From the NCBI GenBank assembly GCA_002424045.1, contig DIPH01000025.1, positions 150,779-182,826 on the forward strand: a stretch of 32,048 nt of DNA. The letters run 5' to 3'. The translations under genes were made by a program, and so were the position numbers. Origin of the DNA: Firmicutes bacterium UBA5493. GTDB lineage: Bacteria > Bacillota > Limnochordia > Darwinibacteriales > Darwinibacteriaceae. Positions 15,960 through 24,542 of the stretch are shown here, piece after piece (the stretch's first letter is position 1; each line of letters starts with the position of its first letter). The notes below the pieces were generated by a model that saw only the letters and a program-made list of their open reading frames with translations, was not told where the DNA came from and did not search any database.

Positions 15960-17981
15960 TTAACTGACACCTTCAGTGTCGCTGAAATCCTCCTTGTACT
16001 GTAGCAAGAAAAGATTGTGGTAAAGGCCTTTTTGTGCCAACAACTCTTGATGGGTTCCTTGCTCACGAATCTTACCCCTATGCAAGACGATGATCGTGTC
16101 AGCATCTTGAATCGTCGACAAACGATGGGCGACAACTAGACTCGTTCGCCCCTTAAGGAGCTTCGGAAGGGCATCCTGGATTAGCATTTCCGTTTCAGTA
16201 TCGATATTTGCAGTGGCTTCGTCTAGAATTAAGATAGCCGGATCGTAGGCAAGGGCCCTAGCAAAAGCAAGAAGCTGCCTCTGCCCCGCAGATAAGGTGG
16301 ATCCCCTTTCGGTCACTGGTTCCTCATATTTTTTGGGCAAGGCATCAATGAAATGATGGGCATTAACATGCCTAGCCACACTCTCCACACGATCCATGTC
16401 AATATTTGGATTATTCAAGCGAATATTCTCCCCGATAGTGCCAGAGAACATAAAGACATCTTGCATGACAAGCCCCACATTGCGCCTTAGTTCGGCGGTG
16501 CTAAGACTCCTAATATCTTGACCGTCAATTAGAATTTGGCCCTTTTGGATATCGTAGAAGCGTGAAAGCAGATTCATAATGGTGGATTTACCTGCACCCG
16601 TTGCCCCGACGAAAGCTACTGTCTGACCTGGTTCTACCGTGAAGGATACATCTCTGAGCACCCAGTCTTCACCCACATAGGCAAACCACACATTCCTAAA
16701 CTCAATATGCCCCTTCACCTCACCCATGGGACGTGGCGAGTCAATCTCAGCAATAGCCGGCTGTTCATCTAGAATGAGGAAAATACGCTCAGCGGAGGCC
16801 ATGGAGGCCTGCATAATATTGTATTTTTCCGTAAGGTCATTAATGGGTCTAAAAAAGAGCTCCAAGTAGTTGATAAAAGCGTAAAGCACGCCAAAGTCCA
16901 CTGCCCCTCGCAGTACTTGTCCCCCGCCTACCCAGATCAAAGTGGCCACGGCCAAGGAATACACCAGTTCTATGGATGGGCGAAATACGGCAAAGACTTT
17001 AAGCTCACGCATGCTAGCCCTGTAATGGCTGGAGTTAACCTCATCAAATTCTCTGTACTTACGCCTTTCCTGCCTGAAGATCTGCACCAGGCGCATACCA
17101 GAGATATTTTCTGCGAAATTGGCATTAATGCGGGCCAAACGCACCCTCGTTTCGCGATAGGCTGCCCGTGCCTTTATGCGGAAAACAGCCGTTATAACCA
17201 CAATCAAGGGCAAGGTGGCCAAAGAGACCGCGGCCAAGCGGACGTCCATGCGGAACATTACAATAATGATGCCCAAAATCATGAAGATGTCTTTAAACAG
17301 GTTCACTAAAACAGCAGTATACATTTCATGCAGGTTCTGCGTATCATTAGTGACCCTCGTAACTAAGCGCCCCACCGGGTTACCATCAAAAAAGGCCAAA
17401 GCTAGCCGCTGCAAATGTGTAAAGATTTCTTGCCTGATATCAAAAACAATACGCTGTCCGGTGAATTGCAGTATATAGGCCTGGATATAGTTTAAAACAA
17501 ATCCTGCCGACACCACGATAAGGAGCAGAGCTCCCAGTCGCAAGATGGACTCTCTGTCAAAACCCCTGAGCTCTCTGATTTCTTCCGAGGAGAGCGTTAA
17601 TGTAACATCCCCCGTGGTGCTTCGCAGTCTCTGCTCGTTCCCTTCCCGGACGAGTTCAAAACGAAGATGCGGGCCAGAATCGTCGGCATCCTTCTCACGT
17701 CTAAGGGTGAGTCCTTGAATTGTGACCAGTCTGTCATCATCTGCAGCCCCATCTTCAGTTGCAGCAATTTGCACATAGGAAATATTAGAACCTAGTATAT
17801 GATCATCAATGGCCACCTTCACCAAGTAGGGCCTGGCCAAATCGGTAACGGCAATCACGAATAATAACGCAACACATAAAGCAATGAGAGCCCAGTAGGG
17901 CTTGGCATACTTTAGCAACCGGCGCACAAGGCGACCATCATAAGCTTTACCTAGTGTCTGTTCCTCTTGAAAATGGTCCAT
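15960..17981 (-). CDS. Heterodimeric ABC exporter subunit, YheH/BmrD-like
   Basis: A 673-residue half-transporter with an N-terminal six-helix exporter domain and a C-terminal nucleotide-binding domain. Its extra length comes from an extracytoplasmic insert of about 95 residues between the first two membrane helices (near residues 60-155), a YheH/BmrD trait. The ATPase domain has Walker A VGATGAGKSTI, signature LSAGQ, Walker B ILILDEATANID with the catalytic Glu, and the His switch VVAHRLST. The LSAGQ signature with intact Glu is what the active-site partner of such heterodimers usually carries. I chose the ATG at 17981, downstream of AGGTGA; a GTG at 17990 overlaps that site. It follows its partner gene after about 22 bases. 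The substrate is unknown; drug or lipid export is typical. Confidence 0.9.
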   Translation of the reverse strand: MDHFQEEQTLGKAYDGRLVRRLLKYAKPYWALIALCVALLFVIAVTDLARPYLVKVAIDDHILGSNISYVQIAATEDGAADDDRLVTIQGLTLRREKDADDSGPHLRFELVREGNEQRLRSTTGDVTLTLSSEEIRELRGFDRESILRLGALLLIVVSAGFVLNYIQAYILQFTGQRIVFDIRQEIFTHLQRLALAFFDGNPVGRLVTRVTNDTQNLHEMYTAVLVNLFKDIFMILGIIIVMFRMDVRLAAVSLATLPLIVVITAVFRIKARAAYRETRVRLARINANFAENISGMRLVQIFRQERRKYREFDEVNSSHYRASMRELKVFAVFRPSIELVYSLAVATLIWVGGGQVLRGAVDFGVLYAFINYLELFFRPINDLTEKYNIMQASMASAERIFLILDEQPAIAEIDSPRPMGEVKGHIEFRNVWFAYVGEDWVLRDVSFTVEPGQTVAFVGATGAGKSTIMNLLSRFYDIQKGQILIDGQDIRSLSTAELRRNVGLVMQDVFMFSGTIGENIRLNNPNIDMDRVESVARHVNAHHFIDALPKKYEEPVTERGSTLSAGQRQLLAFARALAYDPAILILDEATANIDTETEMLIQDALPKLLKGRTSLVVAHRLSTIQDADTIIVLHRGKIREQGTHQELLAQKGLYHNLFLLQYKEDFSDTEGVS

Positions 17982-18003
17982 CTCTTTCACCTACCTTTGC
18001 CCT

Positions 18004-19764
18004 TTAGCTTACGCTTTCAATTTGCTCCTCCAGAAGCTGCTTCTGATACAACTCCTTATATAAACCGTCTTCGAGGATGAGTTCATCGTGGGTACCCCTC
18101 TGGCTAATGCATCCTTCTTCTAGAACCAAAATCTGGTCGGCAGCCTTTAAAGTGGAAATACGGTGGGATACGATGATCACTGTCTTCCCTGGGAAAATCC
18201 GCCGCAAGTTCTGCAAGATAGCCTCTTCTGTTTCGGTATCCACCGCGGAAAGGCTATCATCCATGATCAGAATCTGCGGTTCTTTAATTAGGGCCCGGGC
18301 AATGGCAATCCTCTGCTTTTGTCCACCCGATAAGGTTACACCACGTTCTCCTACGACAGTATCGAACTGTTTGGGAAACTCCACAATGTTATCATAAACC
18401 TGGGCTATCTTCGCGAAATCGATGACTTTGGCCAGATCACTTCCGGTATTGGCAAAGTCAATGTTCTCTCGGATCGTGGCGGAAAACAAGAAGCTATCTT
18501 GGGGAACATAACCAATACTGTCCCTCAAAACCCCCACAGAAACTTGGTCAATGTCCACGTCATCCAATTTAAGCATCCCAGACTCCACATTATATAAACG
18601 CACCAAAAGATTCAGCAAGGTTGTCTTACCCGAACCAGTCCGCCCTAGAATACCAACTACTTGGCCGGGGGAAATTTCTGCATTGATACCCTGGAGTACT
18701 GGCTTTGTAGACGTTGGATATGCAAAGGTGAGATTCTTAAACTCGATTTTGCCCTTTAACTCTGGAAGCTCCCCATCACTCCCCGGATCGGTGATTTCGG
18801 ATTGCTCATTAAAGATGGCATTGAGGCGATCCATAGACGCTTTACCTCGTTGAATCATGTTCATCACCCAGCCAATGGCCATGACCGGCCAGGTAAGCAT
18901 GCCTAAATAACTGTTAAAGGCCACAAAGTCACCAATGGTGATAGAACCATCTAAGACCAAGGTGCCGCCGTAACCGAGTACAACAATAAAACTCAAGGCC
19001 CCCAAGTAACCCACAAGGGGATGGAAAAGGGCATGGACTCGAACTAAATCCATATTCCTGGTGACATTATACTCATTTACCTCACGGAAACGTTCTTCCT
19101 CACTTGCCTCCCTGGCAAAACCCTTGACTACACGAATTCCCGCGAAGTTTTCTTGAACTCGATCCGTAAGGTCCGAAAAGGCCTCTTGTACGCGACGGAA
19201 CCGGCCATGGATCACTCTTCCAAAGCCAAAGGTTACCGCGAGCATGATCGGTAGCGGCAATAAGGCCACCAACGTCAACTGGAGATTAATGGTCTTAGCC
19301 ATCATGAATACAATCACCGAGGTCAAAAAGAGGGCATCAACTGAATTGACCACACCAGGTCCTAAAGCCATGCGCACCGCGTGAATGTCATTGGTGGCAT
19401 GGGCCATGAGATCCCCTGTCTTGTGGTGGTTAAAGAACTCTGTGGAAAGACTCTGCAAGTGTTCGAAGAGCATATTACGAAGGGTATATTCCATCCGGCG
19501 GGCTGTACCCATAATATTGATCCTCCAAAAGTAACGGAAGACCGCAATGCCGATGGAGAGCCCAACAAAGCCCAAGATAAAGCGAAATAGATCACCCCGG
19601 GCGAAATCACCCGAGGCAACAAGGTTGGTTAAATCACCCAGCATTTTCGGGATGACCAGCTGGGCCAGGTTTGTTAACAGTAGTGCACCAATGCCTAGAA
19701 TATAATAGCGTTTGTGTTGCGATAGAAAATCCTTCAGTCTTAGAAAGCTTCTAATAGTATTCAC
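18004..19764 (-). CDS. Heterodimeric ABC exporter subunit, YheI/BmrC-like
   Basis: A ~586-residue half-transporter that pairs with the YheH-like protein encoded just downstream. It has six membrane helices (LGIGALLLTNLAQLVIPKMLG first), then Walker A GILGRTGSGKTTLLN, Q-loop GYVPQDSFLFSATI, signature LSGGQKQRIAIARAL and Walker B ILIMDDSLSAVD. The residue after the Walker B Asp is Asp where Glu is catalytic, so one ATP site of the heterodimer is degenerate, as in BmrC. The start is uncertain: GTG at 19788 has no ribosome site, GTG at 19764 has AGGGAT ten bases upstream. The gene follows the Gfo/Idh/MocA gene closely, which implies co-transcription. Confidence 0.9.
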   Translation of the reverse strand: MNTIRSFLRLKDFLSQHKRYYILGIGALLLTNLAQLVIPKMLGDLTNLVASGDFARGDLFRFILGFVGLSIGIAVFRYFWRINIMGTARRMEYTLRNMLFEHLQSLSTEFFNHHKTGDLMAHATNDIHAVRMALGPGVVNSVDALFLTSVIVFMMAKTINLQLTLVALLPLPIMLAVTFGFGRVIHGRFRRVQEAFSDLTDRVQENFAGIRVVKGFAREASEEERFREVNEYNVTRNMDLVRVHALFHPLVGYLGALSFIVVLGYGGTLVLDGSITIGDFVAFNSYLGMLTWPVMAIGWVMNMIQRGKASMDRLNAIFNEQSEITDPGSDGELPELKGKIEFKNLTFAYPTSTKPVLQGINAEISPGQVVGILGRTGSGKTTLLNLLVRLYNVESGMLKLDDVDIDQVSVGVLRDSIGYVPQDSFLFSATIRENIDFANTGSDLAKVIDFAKIAQVYDNIVEFPKQFDTVVGERGVTLSGGQKQRIAIARALIKEPQILIMDDSLSAVDTETEEAILQNLRRIFPGKTVIIVSHRISTLKAADQILVLEEGCISQRGTHDELILEDGLYKELYQKQLLEEQIESVS

Positions 19765-19797
19765 TCCCTTGCTTATCCCTGAACGCACTCGAAAAAC

Positions 19798-20781
19798 TCA
19801 ATTTAAAGCAATGGGTTTATTGATACGGGCAGACTCGTAAGCCGCTAGAGCCACTTCCATGGCCTTCAGCCCATCAAGACCAGTAATGCTTGGCTCCCGA
19901 TCATCTGTAATCATGGTGATGAAGTCCGTGATGAGGCCCAAATCCATGTCCTCGGCAAAGGAGCGTTCGGACACTTTGTTTTGGGCGTCGTCATACACTA
20001 CAAAGTTCTGGGCATAGGCATCCAGATCGATGACCCCCTTTGCTCCGACGATATGAAGGGTCACATCACCCCAGGTGGGATTGGTTCTCGGCCTTGACCA
20101 GCTTGGATCTTGTGTCACAATGGTGCCGCCTTCCAGCTCCATACTGAGCATGCCGCAATCGTCGATGTCCACATCCCAGAGCATGCCACATCCCGCCTCC
20201 GCGTAGACGGATACAAACTCTTGGCCCAAAAACCAGCGAATAAGGTCTACTACATGGACTGTGTGATCCATCACCGCTCCTCCACCGGCTAGAACCGGAT
20301 CCACAAACCAACCACCGGGCATTTGACCGTGATTCGTGCCAGTAATGGCTACGACGTCACCAATAGCGCCGCGATGGAGCATTTCCTTGACCCTCATCAC
20401 CGGGGTAGCGAAGCGCACAGGAAAGGCAATTTGCAGTTTCACCTTCGCCTCCCTGCAGGCGTCGATCATGGCCTCGGCATCTTCCATCGTGGTAGCGATG
20501 GGCTTTTCACAAAGCACATGGCAGCCATACTTGGCCGCAAGTTCAGTAAATTCGCGATGGCGATTGTTCTCCGAACAGATGATCACAGCATCAACCTGGG
20601 TCAAAAGCTCTGCTGGATCCCCAAAAAACCGCGTGTTCATCTCCTGGGCTCCTTTGATTCCCCGCTCCTTGTTGGGATCATAGATACCAACAAGGGTGCA
20701 ATTGGCTAGGTTATTTAAGGCACGGCCATAACTGTAGGCGTGCATATGGGCAAGGCTGAGAAATCCTACTTTAACCACCAC
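19798..20781 (-). CDS. Gfo/Idh/MocA-family oxidoreductase (second of pair)
   Basis: A 327-residue NAD(P)-dependent dehydrogenase of the Gfo/Idh/MocA family, acting on a sugar or sugar-like compound. The EKP motif is clear (HVLCEKPIATTMEDAEAMIDACREA, about residues 90-115), as is the C-terminal domain signature GGGAVMDHTVHVVDLIRWFLG with the putative catalytic Asp/His. The N-terminal nucleotide loop is atypical: GFLSLAHMHAYSYG in place of GxGxxG, a variant I associate with one branch of the family. It starts at GTG about 12 bases after the first Gfo gene and ends about ten bases before the ABC exporter reading frame. The substrate cannot be deduced. Confidence 0.9.
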   Translation of the reverse strand: MVVKVGFLSLAHMHAYSYGRALNNLANCTLVGIYDPNKERGIKGAQEMNTRFFGDPAELLTQVDAVIICSENNRHREFTELAAKYGCHVLCEKPIATTMEDAEAMIDACREAKVKLQIAFPVRFATPVMRVKEMLHRGAIGDVVAITGTNHGQMPGGWFVDPVLAGGGAVMDHTVHVVDLIRWFLGQEFVSVYAEAGCGMLWDVDIDDCGMLSMELEGGTIVTQDPSWSRPRTNPTWGDVTLHIVGAKGVIDLDAYAQNFVVYDDAQNKVSERSFAEDMDLGLITDFITMITDDREPSITGLDGLKAMEVALAAYESARINKPIALN

Positions 20782-20793
20782 TACAATCCCTCC

Positions 20794-21768
20794 CTAAAGT
20801 TCGATCACCTGACCGGTGCGGGTAGACTCGAGAGCTGCTAACGCCACCTGAAGCGTACCAAAGGCGTCTTGGACAGAAACCAAAGGAGGCCGATCGTCCC
20901 CTATGGCCTGAACTATATCCTGAAGTTCTAGAACATATGGATTGGCCGCAACGGCTCCAACTTGCATACTTTCTTCTGGTACTGCCATGGTTATAATGGG
21001 GTTTGTCGTACGGCTATCATAGGAAATAAGGCCATTGGTGCCTGCCACTTCCATGGTCGTATAAAACTCTCCCTTGAAATTCGTCCAGCTACCTTCTACG
21101 TGGGCGATCACTCCGCTCTTGAAGCGAAGGACGATCATGGCATGCTCCAAGTGGGCTGTTGTCCGTCCCCGACTTGTCTTTGCATAGACCCTCTGAACAT
21201 CTCCAAACAGCCAGCGGCAAAGGTCCAGATCGTGAATGGCTAGATCCAGGATCACTCCACCGCTCAAATCAAAATTTGCAAACCAGTCTTGCCAACCTTC
21301 AGGGAACTGACTGCCTCCCCTGAACGTGCGCACAACCCCTGCTTGACCTATCTCTCCCTGCTCCACGCTCTGACGAATCCCCATGTAGGCAGGGGTGAAA
21401 CGTACCACATGACCAATACCGATTTTCTGTGAGTAACCAGCGCTAAGGTTTACTAGGCGCCGCCCTTCTTCTAACGTTCGGGCCAGTGGTTTTTCACAAA
21501 AAATGTGCTTATTGGCTTCCATAGCCTTGACCATGACCTGTTCATGAAGATAGGTGGGGACACAAATGTCCACGAGGTCCACATCAGTCGTCTGTAGCAT
21601 TTCTTCAATATCGTTTGCGACTTCCACGCCGAAATCTTTTTGGGCCTGGGTCCTACGTGCGGGGTCCAAATCAGCCACAACAGCGAGTTCACAACCGGGA
21701 ACGTTTCCCAGTGCATCACAATGGATCTGACCTATGGTACCGTAACCAACGACTCCCACTCGAATCAC
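20794..21768 (-). CDS. Gfo/Idh/MocA-family oxidoreductase (first of pair)
   Basis: A 324-residue dehydrogenase with a standard Rossmann start (VGVVGYGTIGQIHCDAL), the EKP motif (NKHIFCEKPLARTLEEGRRL) and GGVILDLAIHDLDLCRWLFG, containing the family Asp-x-x-x-His-Asp arrangement. It starts at GTG, three bases after a GAGGTGAT ribosome site. It is the promoter-proximal gene of an apparent four-gene minus-strand operon ending with the ABC exporter. It differs clearly in sequence from its neighbour, so the pair probably catalyses successive or paired steps on a sugar, inositol or glycan breakdown product; that is inference. Confidence 0.92.
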   Translation of the reverse strand: MIRVGVVGYGTIGQIHCDALGNVPGCELAVVADLDPARRTQAQKDFGVEVANDIEEMLQTTDVDLVDICVPTYLHEQVMVKAMEANKHIFCEKPLARTLEEGRRLVNLSAGYSQKIGIGHVVRFTPAYMGIRQSVEQGEIGQAGVVRTFRGGSQFPEGWQDWFANFDLSGGVILDLAIHDLDLCRWLFGDVQRVYAKTSRGRTTAHLEHAMIVLRFKSGVIAHVEGSWTNFKGEFYTTMEVAGTNGLISYDSRTTNPIITMAVPEESMQVGAVAANPYVLELQDIVQAIGDDRPPLVSVQDAFGTLQVALAALESTRTGQVIEL

Positions 21769-21813
21769 ACTATCACCTCACCTTGTCCTAATCTTTAAAT
21801 TTATTCTCGAATG

Positions 21814-21826
21814 GGGATTAAATCCC
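21814..21826. promoter_or_regulatory. 13-bp palindrome upstream of the Gfo/Idh/MocA operon
   Basis: GGGATTAAATCCC is a perfect palindrome around a central A, about 45 bases before the operon's first start codon. It could be a regulator-binding site. I see no convincing -35/-10 pair around it. Confidence 0.35.
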
Positions 21827-21843
21827 TGCATAGTTATGGTAAC

Positions 21844-21874
21844 AAAAAACCGCCCCAAGTCTTACACCTGGGGC
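21844..21874 (-). terminator. Intrinsic terminator after the ABC permease gene
   Basis: On the minus strand GCCCCAGG and CTTGGGGC form an 8-bp stem with one G-T pair, then a run of T. It ends the importer operon before the Gfo/Idh/MocA operon. Confidence 0.85.
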
Positions 21875-21909
21875 AGCATCATTGGCGGAGCAAAAACGCC
21901 ATGACCAAA

Positions 21910-22722
21910 CTAGGCTCTGCCCCGACTCACCTTTTCTTCGAGCAAGGTTACACCATAATAGAGAATCACAGACACAGCCAAGAGTAGCAAGACACTTGCC
22001 ATCACCAAAGACATGTTAAACACTTGCCCTCCATAGATGATCAAGTAACCAAGACCGGCCTTGGAGGCCAAAAATTCACCGACAATGGTACCTACAAGGG
22101 ATAGACCTACATTTACCTTGAGAGCAGCAATCATCGTGGGTACGCTCGCGGGAATGACCACCTTCCAAAGTACCTGCCCCTTCGAACCCCCAAAGGTTCG
22201 CACAAGTTTGATTAGGTTGGGATCCACTTCCTTGAAACCTGTGTGCATCATCATGATGGTTACAATGATAGAAACGGAAATAGCCATGGCCACAACCGCT
22301 GTAATGGTGGTACCCAGCCACACCACAAAAATAGGACCTAAGGCCACCTTGGGAACACTGTTGAGAACCACAATATAAGGGTCCATGACCTTGGAGATAA
22401 AGGTGGACCACCAGAGCAGAATGGCGATCAGAATGCCTGCCACTGTTCCGATGGAAAATCCCAGAACAGTCTCCCATACCGTCCATCCTAAATGCCTCCA
22501 GAGTTCGCCTTCCCTGGCTAAACGCAGCGCGGCGGCCCAAATTCGAGTGGGCTGTGAGAAGATAAAGGCGTTGATCCACCCCCTAGAAGCTGCAACTTCC
22601 CACAGGGCAAAGAATCCAACCACCAAAAAGAGCTGTGCTCCCCTGACAAGGAGGACATGTAGGCGTCGTCTGCGCAAGTAATTTTGATGTTCTGGAGAAT
22701 ATTCTGCGTTAGGCATCGGCAT
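21910..22722 (-). CDS. ABC importer permease, SsuC/TauC/ThiX-like
   Basis: A 270-residue inner-membrane permease of the BPD (binding-protein-dependent) type with about six helices. The EAA-type cytoplasmic loop that docks the ATPase is visible as KLVRTFGGSKGQVLWKVVIPASVPTMIAALKVNVGLSLVGTIVGEFLASKAGLGYLI, typical of the nitrate/sulfonate/taurine/pyrimidine group. The ATG lies within the last codons of the ATPase gene, with AAGGAG just upstream, so the two are translationally coupled. The basic C-terminal tail EEKVSRGRA is typical. The substrate cannot be read from the permease. Its binding protein gene is interrupted (see that entry), so the transporter is probably non-functional in the integrated state. 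Confidence 0.92.
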   Translation of the reverse strand: MPMPNAEYSPEHQNYLRRRRLHVLLVRGAQLFLVVGFFALWEVAASRGWINAFIFSQPTRIWAAALRLAREGELWRHLGWTVWETVLGFSIGTVAGILIAILLWWSTFISKVMDPYIVVLNSVPKVALGPIFVVWLGTTITAVVAMAISVSIIVTIMMMHTGFKEVDPNLIKLVRTFGGSKGQVLWKVVIPASVPTMIAALKVNVGLSLVGTIVGEFLASKAGLGYLIIYGGQVFNMSLVMASVLLLLAVSVILYYGVTLLEEKVSRGRA

Positions 22723-23473
22723 TCAGCTCCTTCCAGATAGCTCCGAAGTATTCGCGAAATTGAGGTACTTCCCGGGTCTGCAGCGGGGTTAATCCCTCAT
22801 CACACATCTTGATGGGATGAATGCTGCGAATTGTTCCGGGTCTTGGAGTCATGACCACCACTCGATTGGCCATACTCACTGCTTCGGGGATATCATGGGT
22901 TACCATGATCACAGTCTTCTTGCGTTCCCTGAGGATTTTCACAACCTCTTCTCCCACCGATAGACGGTTTTGATAGTCCAAAGCGGAAAATGGTTCATCC
23001 AGGAGCAGCACATCGGGCTTCATGGCCAAGGTGCGGATTAACGCCACCCGTTGACGCATACCCCCACTAAGCTGCGAGGGATAGTAATGCTCGAAACCTC
23101 CTAAGCCATATGTCTTCAGCATTTCCTTTACTGCATCCATGGCTTCGGGCGTTCTCTCTTTGGCTATCTCCAGACCTAAAAGAGCATTGTCTAAAATGGT
23201 ACGCCACTCAAAGAGATAGTCTTGCTGCAGCATATAGCCAATGCGTTTACTGGTACCTTGCACTTGATTCCCGTCAATTGTAACAAGGCCCTGACTTGGC
23301 TTCAGAAGTCCACTTACAAGGGAAAGCAGGGTGCTCTTACCGCAGCCACTTTGCCCTACAATGGCCACAAACTCTTGATCCTTAACAGTCAAATTCACAT
23401 CCCTTAGGGCGACCACTTCGCCAGCTTCTGTATGATAGTTTAAACCTACGTTTTCTAACTCTACGCGAGCCAC
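22709..23473 (-). CDS. ABC importer ATP-binding protein, SsuB/TauB/ThiZ-like
   Basis: A 254-residue ATPase driving the adjacent permease. It has Walker A GQSGCGKSTLLSLVSG, Q-loop MLQQDYLFEWRT, signature LSGGMRQRVALIRTLA, Walker B VLLLDEPFSALD and His switch MVTHDIPEAV, all in order. LSGGMRQR and DEPFSALDYQ are typical of the nitrate/sulfonate/taurine subfamily. It starts at GTG with a GGGGGAAAG stretch upstream, 29 bases after the truncated binding-protein gene, and overlaps the permease start by 14 bases. The order binding protein, ATPase, permease is standard for this importer class. Confidence 0.94.
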   Translation of the reverse strand: MARVELENVGLNYHTEAGEVVALRDVNLTVKDQEFVAIVGQSGCGKSTLLSLVSGLLKPSQGLVTIDGNQVQGTSKRIGYMLQQDYLFEWRTILDNALLGLEIAKERTPEAMDAVKEMLKTYGLGGFEHYYPSQLSGGMRQRVALIRTLAMKPDVLLLDEPFSALDYQNRLSVGEEVVKILRERKKTVIMVTHDIPEAVSMANRVVVMTPRPGTIRSIHPIKMCDEGLTPLQTREVPQFREYFGAIWKELNADA

Positions 23474-23502
23474 ATTCTTTCCCCCTTCAAGCGAGCCCGT
23501 GG

Positions 23503-24308
23503 TTATTGGACTCCTTCCACTACGGACTGGGCCATGGTGTTTTCCATGAGGACCGAGAATGGGACGATCTCCGCAAGCTCGCCAGCTTCCATCATGATTT
23601 CCTGGAGGTGCATGAAGTGCTCCTCTGAGATCACAGGTGTAGGAGGCCAGGCGTCAATGGCTTGATATAGTCCCATGCTCTTGACTAGAATTTCATGGTC
23701 AATCAAAGGAAAGAAAGGTGCAATGACTTCTGCCACTTCCGCGGCGCTGTGGTTAAATACCCACAGCTGACCTTGGTGGATGGCTCTGGTAAAACGGACG
23801 AGCAAATCAGGATTCTCTTCCAGGACGCTTTTTCGAGCATGATAGACTGTGTAGCTCACTGGTCCTGCTTCAGCACCAATAGAGGCCACAATCTTACCCC
23901 TGCCCCTTGCTTCGATTTCACTTAGGGCTGGTTCGAACTGAGCGATGTAGTCTCCTACCCCCGCTTCAAAGGCCCCTACAGCGGCTTCAAAGGCTAGACT
24001 GGTAATGATTTCTACATCGACGAAGGGCTCGATGCCATGCTGTTTTAGAACCCATTCTAAGGCCATTTGGGGAACCCCGCCAATGCGAGCTCCCACAATG
24101 GTCTTACCCCTGACATTTTCCCACTCAAACTCTTCGTCAACATTCCGGGTCAAGAAAAAGGACCCATCACGAGCGGTGAGCTGAGCAAAACCCACGAGGT
24201 GATCTGTTGCCCCTTGCTGATAAATGTACACGGTAGCCTCGGGTCCAAAGAACCCCACGTCGACGGAGCCTGAAATCAGGGCAGCTGCCCCTTTGTCAGC
24301 CCCCCAGG
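23503..24308 (-). pseudogene. ABC importer substrate-binding protein, 5' part displaced by element insertion
   Basis: NMT1/THI5/SsuA-type periplasmic binding protein. About 268 codons of host sequence remain, beginning in the first lobe at W-G-A-D-K-G-A-A-A-L-I-S-G and continuing GSVDVGFFGPEATVYIY and LTARDGSFFLTRN to the normal end. The signal peptide and the first ~50 residues are missing. The frame upstream of the break (MLLAMYQSRQITAP, from a TTG at 24348) is element DNA and contains a terminator T-tract region just before it. The missing 5' part appears to resume at 32034-32048, where the minus strand reads Q-I-A-W-G in frame. Joining the two at CCTGGGG restores Q-I-A-W-G-A-D-K-G-A-A. 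Reversible interruption is an inference. Confidence 0.85.
24302..24308 (-). other. Left attachment junction (7-bp core CCTGGGG on minus strand)
   Basis: CCTGGGG here is the codon boundary where binding-protein similarity begins (W-G, then A-D-K-G). The same 7 bp recur at 32034-32040. Flanking bases differ at both ends, so the match is exactly seven. Confidence 0.7.
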
Positions 24309-24346
24309 GGGCAGTTATCTGTCGCGATTGATACATAGCAAGCAAC

Positions 24347-24371
24347 AAAAACCCACCCCTTCCGGAGTGGG
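24347..24371 (-). terminator. Terminator at the element's left end (1)
   Basis: Minus strand CCCACTCC/GGGGTGGG, 8-bp stem with one G-T pair and GGAA loop, then five T. It lies about 40 bases inside the element and should block transcription into the interrupted binding-protein gene. Confidence 0.85.
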
Positions 24372-24382
24372 CTCGCCACAGT

Positions 24383-24476
24383 GAACATCCTCGTGGTATG
24401 GGGTTAGGGGTTGAGGATGTCCACCAGGCGCAACTTGCTATCCATAGGAGTGATTCGCTGGATGACGAGAATGTCC
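24383..24476. repeat. Three copies of a GRACATYCTC motif near the left end
   Basis: Plus-strand GAACATCCTC at 24383-24392; minus-strand GGACATCCTC at 24413-24422 and GGACATTCTC at 24467-24476. The first two make an inverted repeat (ACATCCTC/GAGGATGT, 20-base spacer). They may be recombinase or accessory-protein binding sites. A 25-codon minus-strand reading frame (LQDILVIQRITPMDSKLR...) covers two of them but has no ribosome site, so I do not call a gene. Nothing else is visible in 24309-24542 besides the two terminators. Confidence 0.5.
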
Positions 24477-24482
24477 TGCAAT

Positions 24483-24509
24483 AAAAAAAGACCCACCGCG
24501 GGGGGTGGG
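24483..24509 (-). terminator. Terminator at the element's left end (2)
   Basis: Minus strand CCCACC/GGTGGG 6-bp stem with a GC-rich loop, then TCTTTTTTT. It ends the transcript of the two membrane-protein genes about 33 bases after the last stop codon. Confidence 0.85.
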
Positions 24510-24542
24510 TTTATGCTCAAGATTAGCGCCGCTCTTTTCCTA

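Noticed and set aside
21769..24302. TPP riboswitch for a ThiXYZ-type importer
   Set aside because: No thi-box-like sequence is visible in the available DNA; the true upstream region of the operon lies beyond the right edge, so the importer's substrate stays unassigned.
24423..24500. 25-codon minus-strand frame LQDILVIQRITPMDSKLR...
   Set aside because: It begins inside a terminator T-run, has no ribosome site and overlaps the GRACATYCTC motifs; possibly a gene remnant but not callable.
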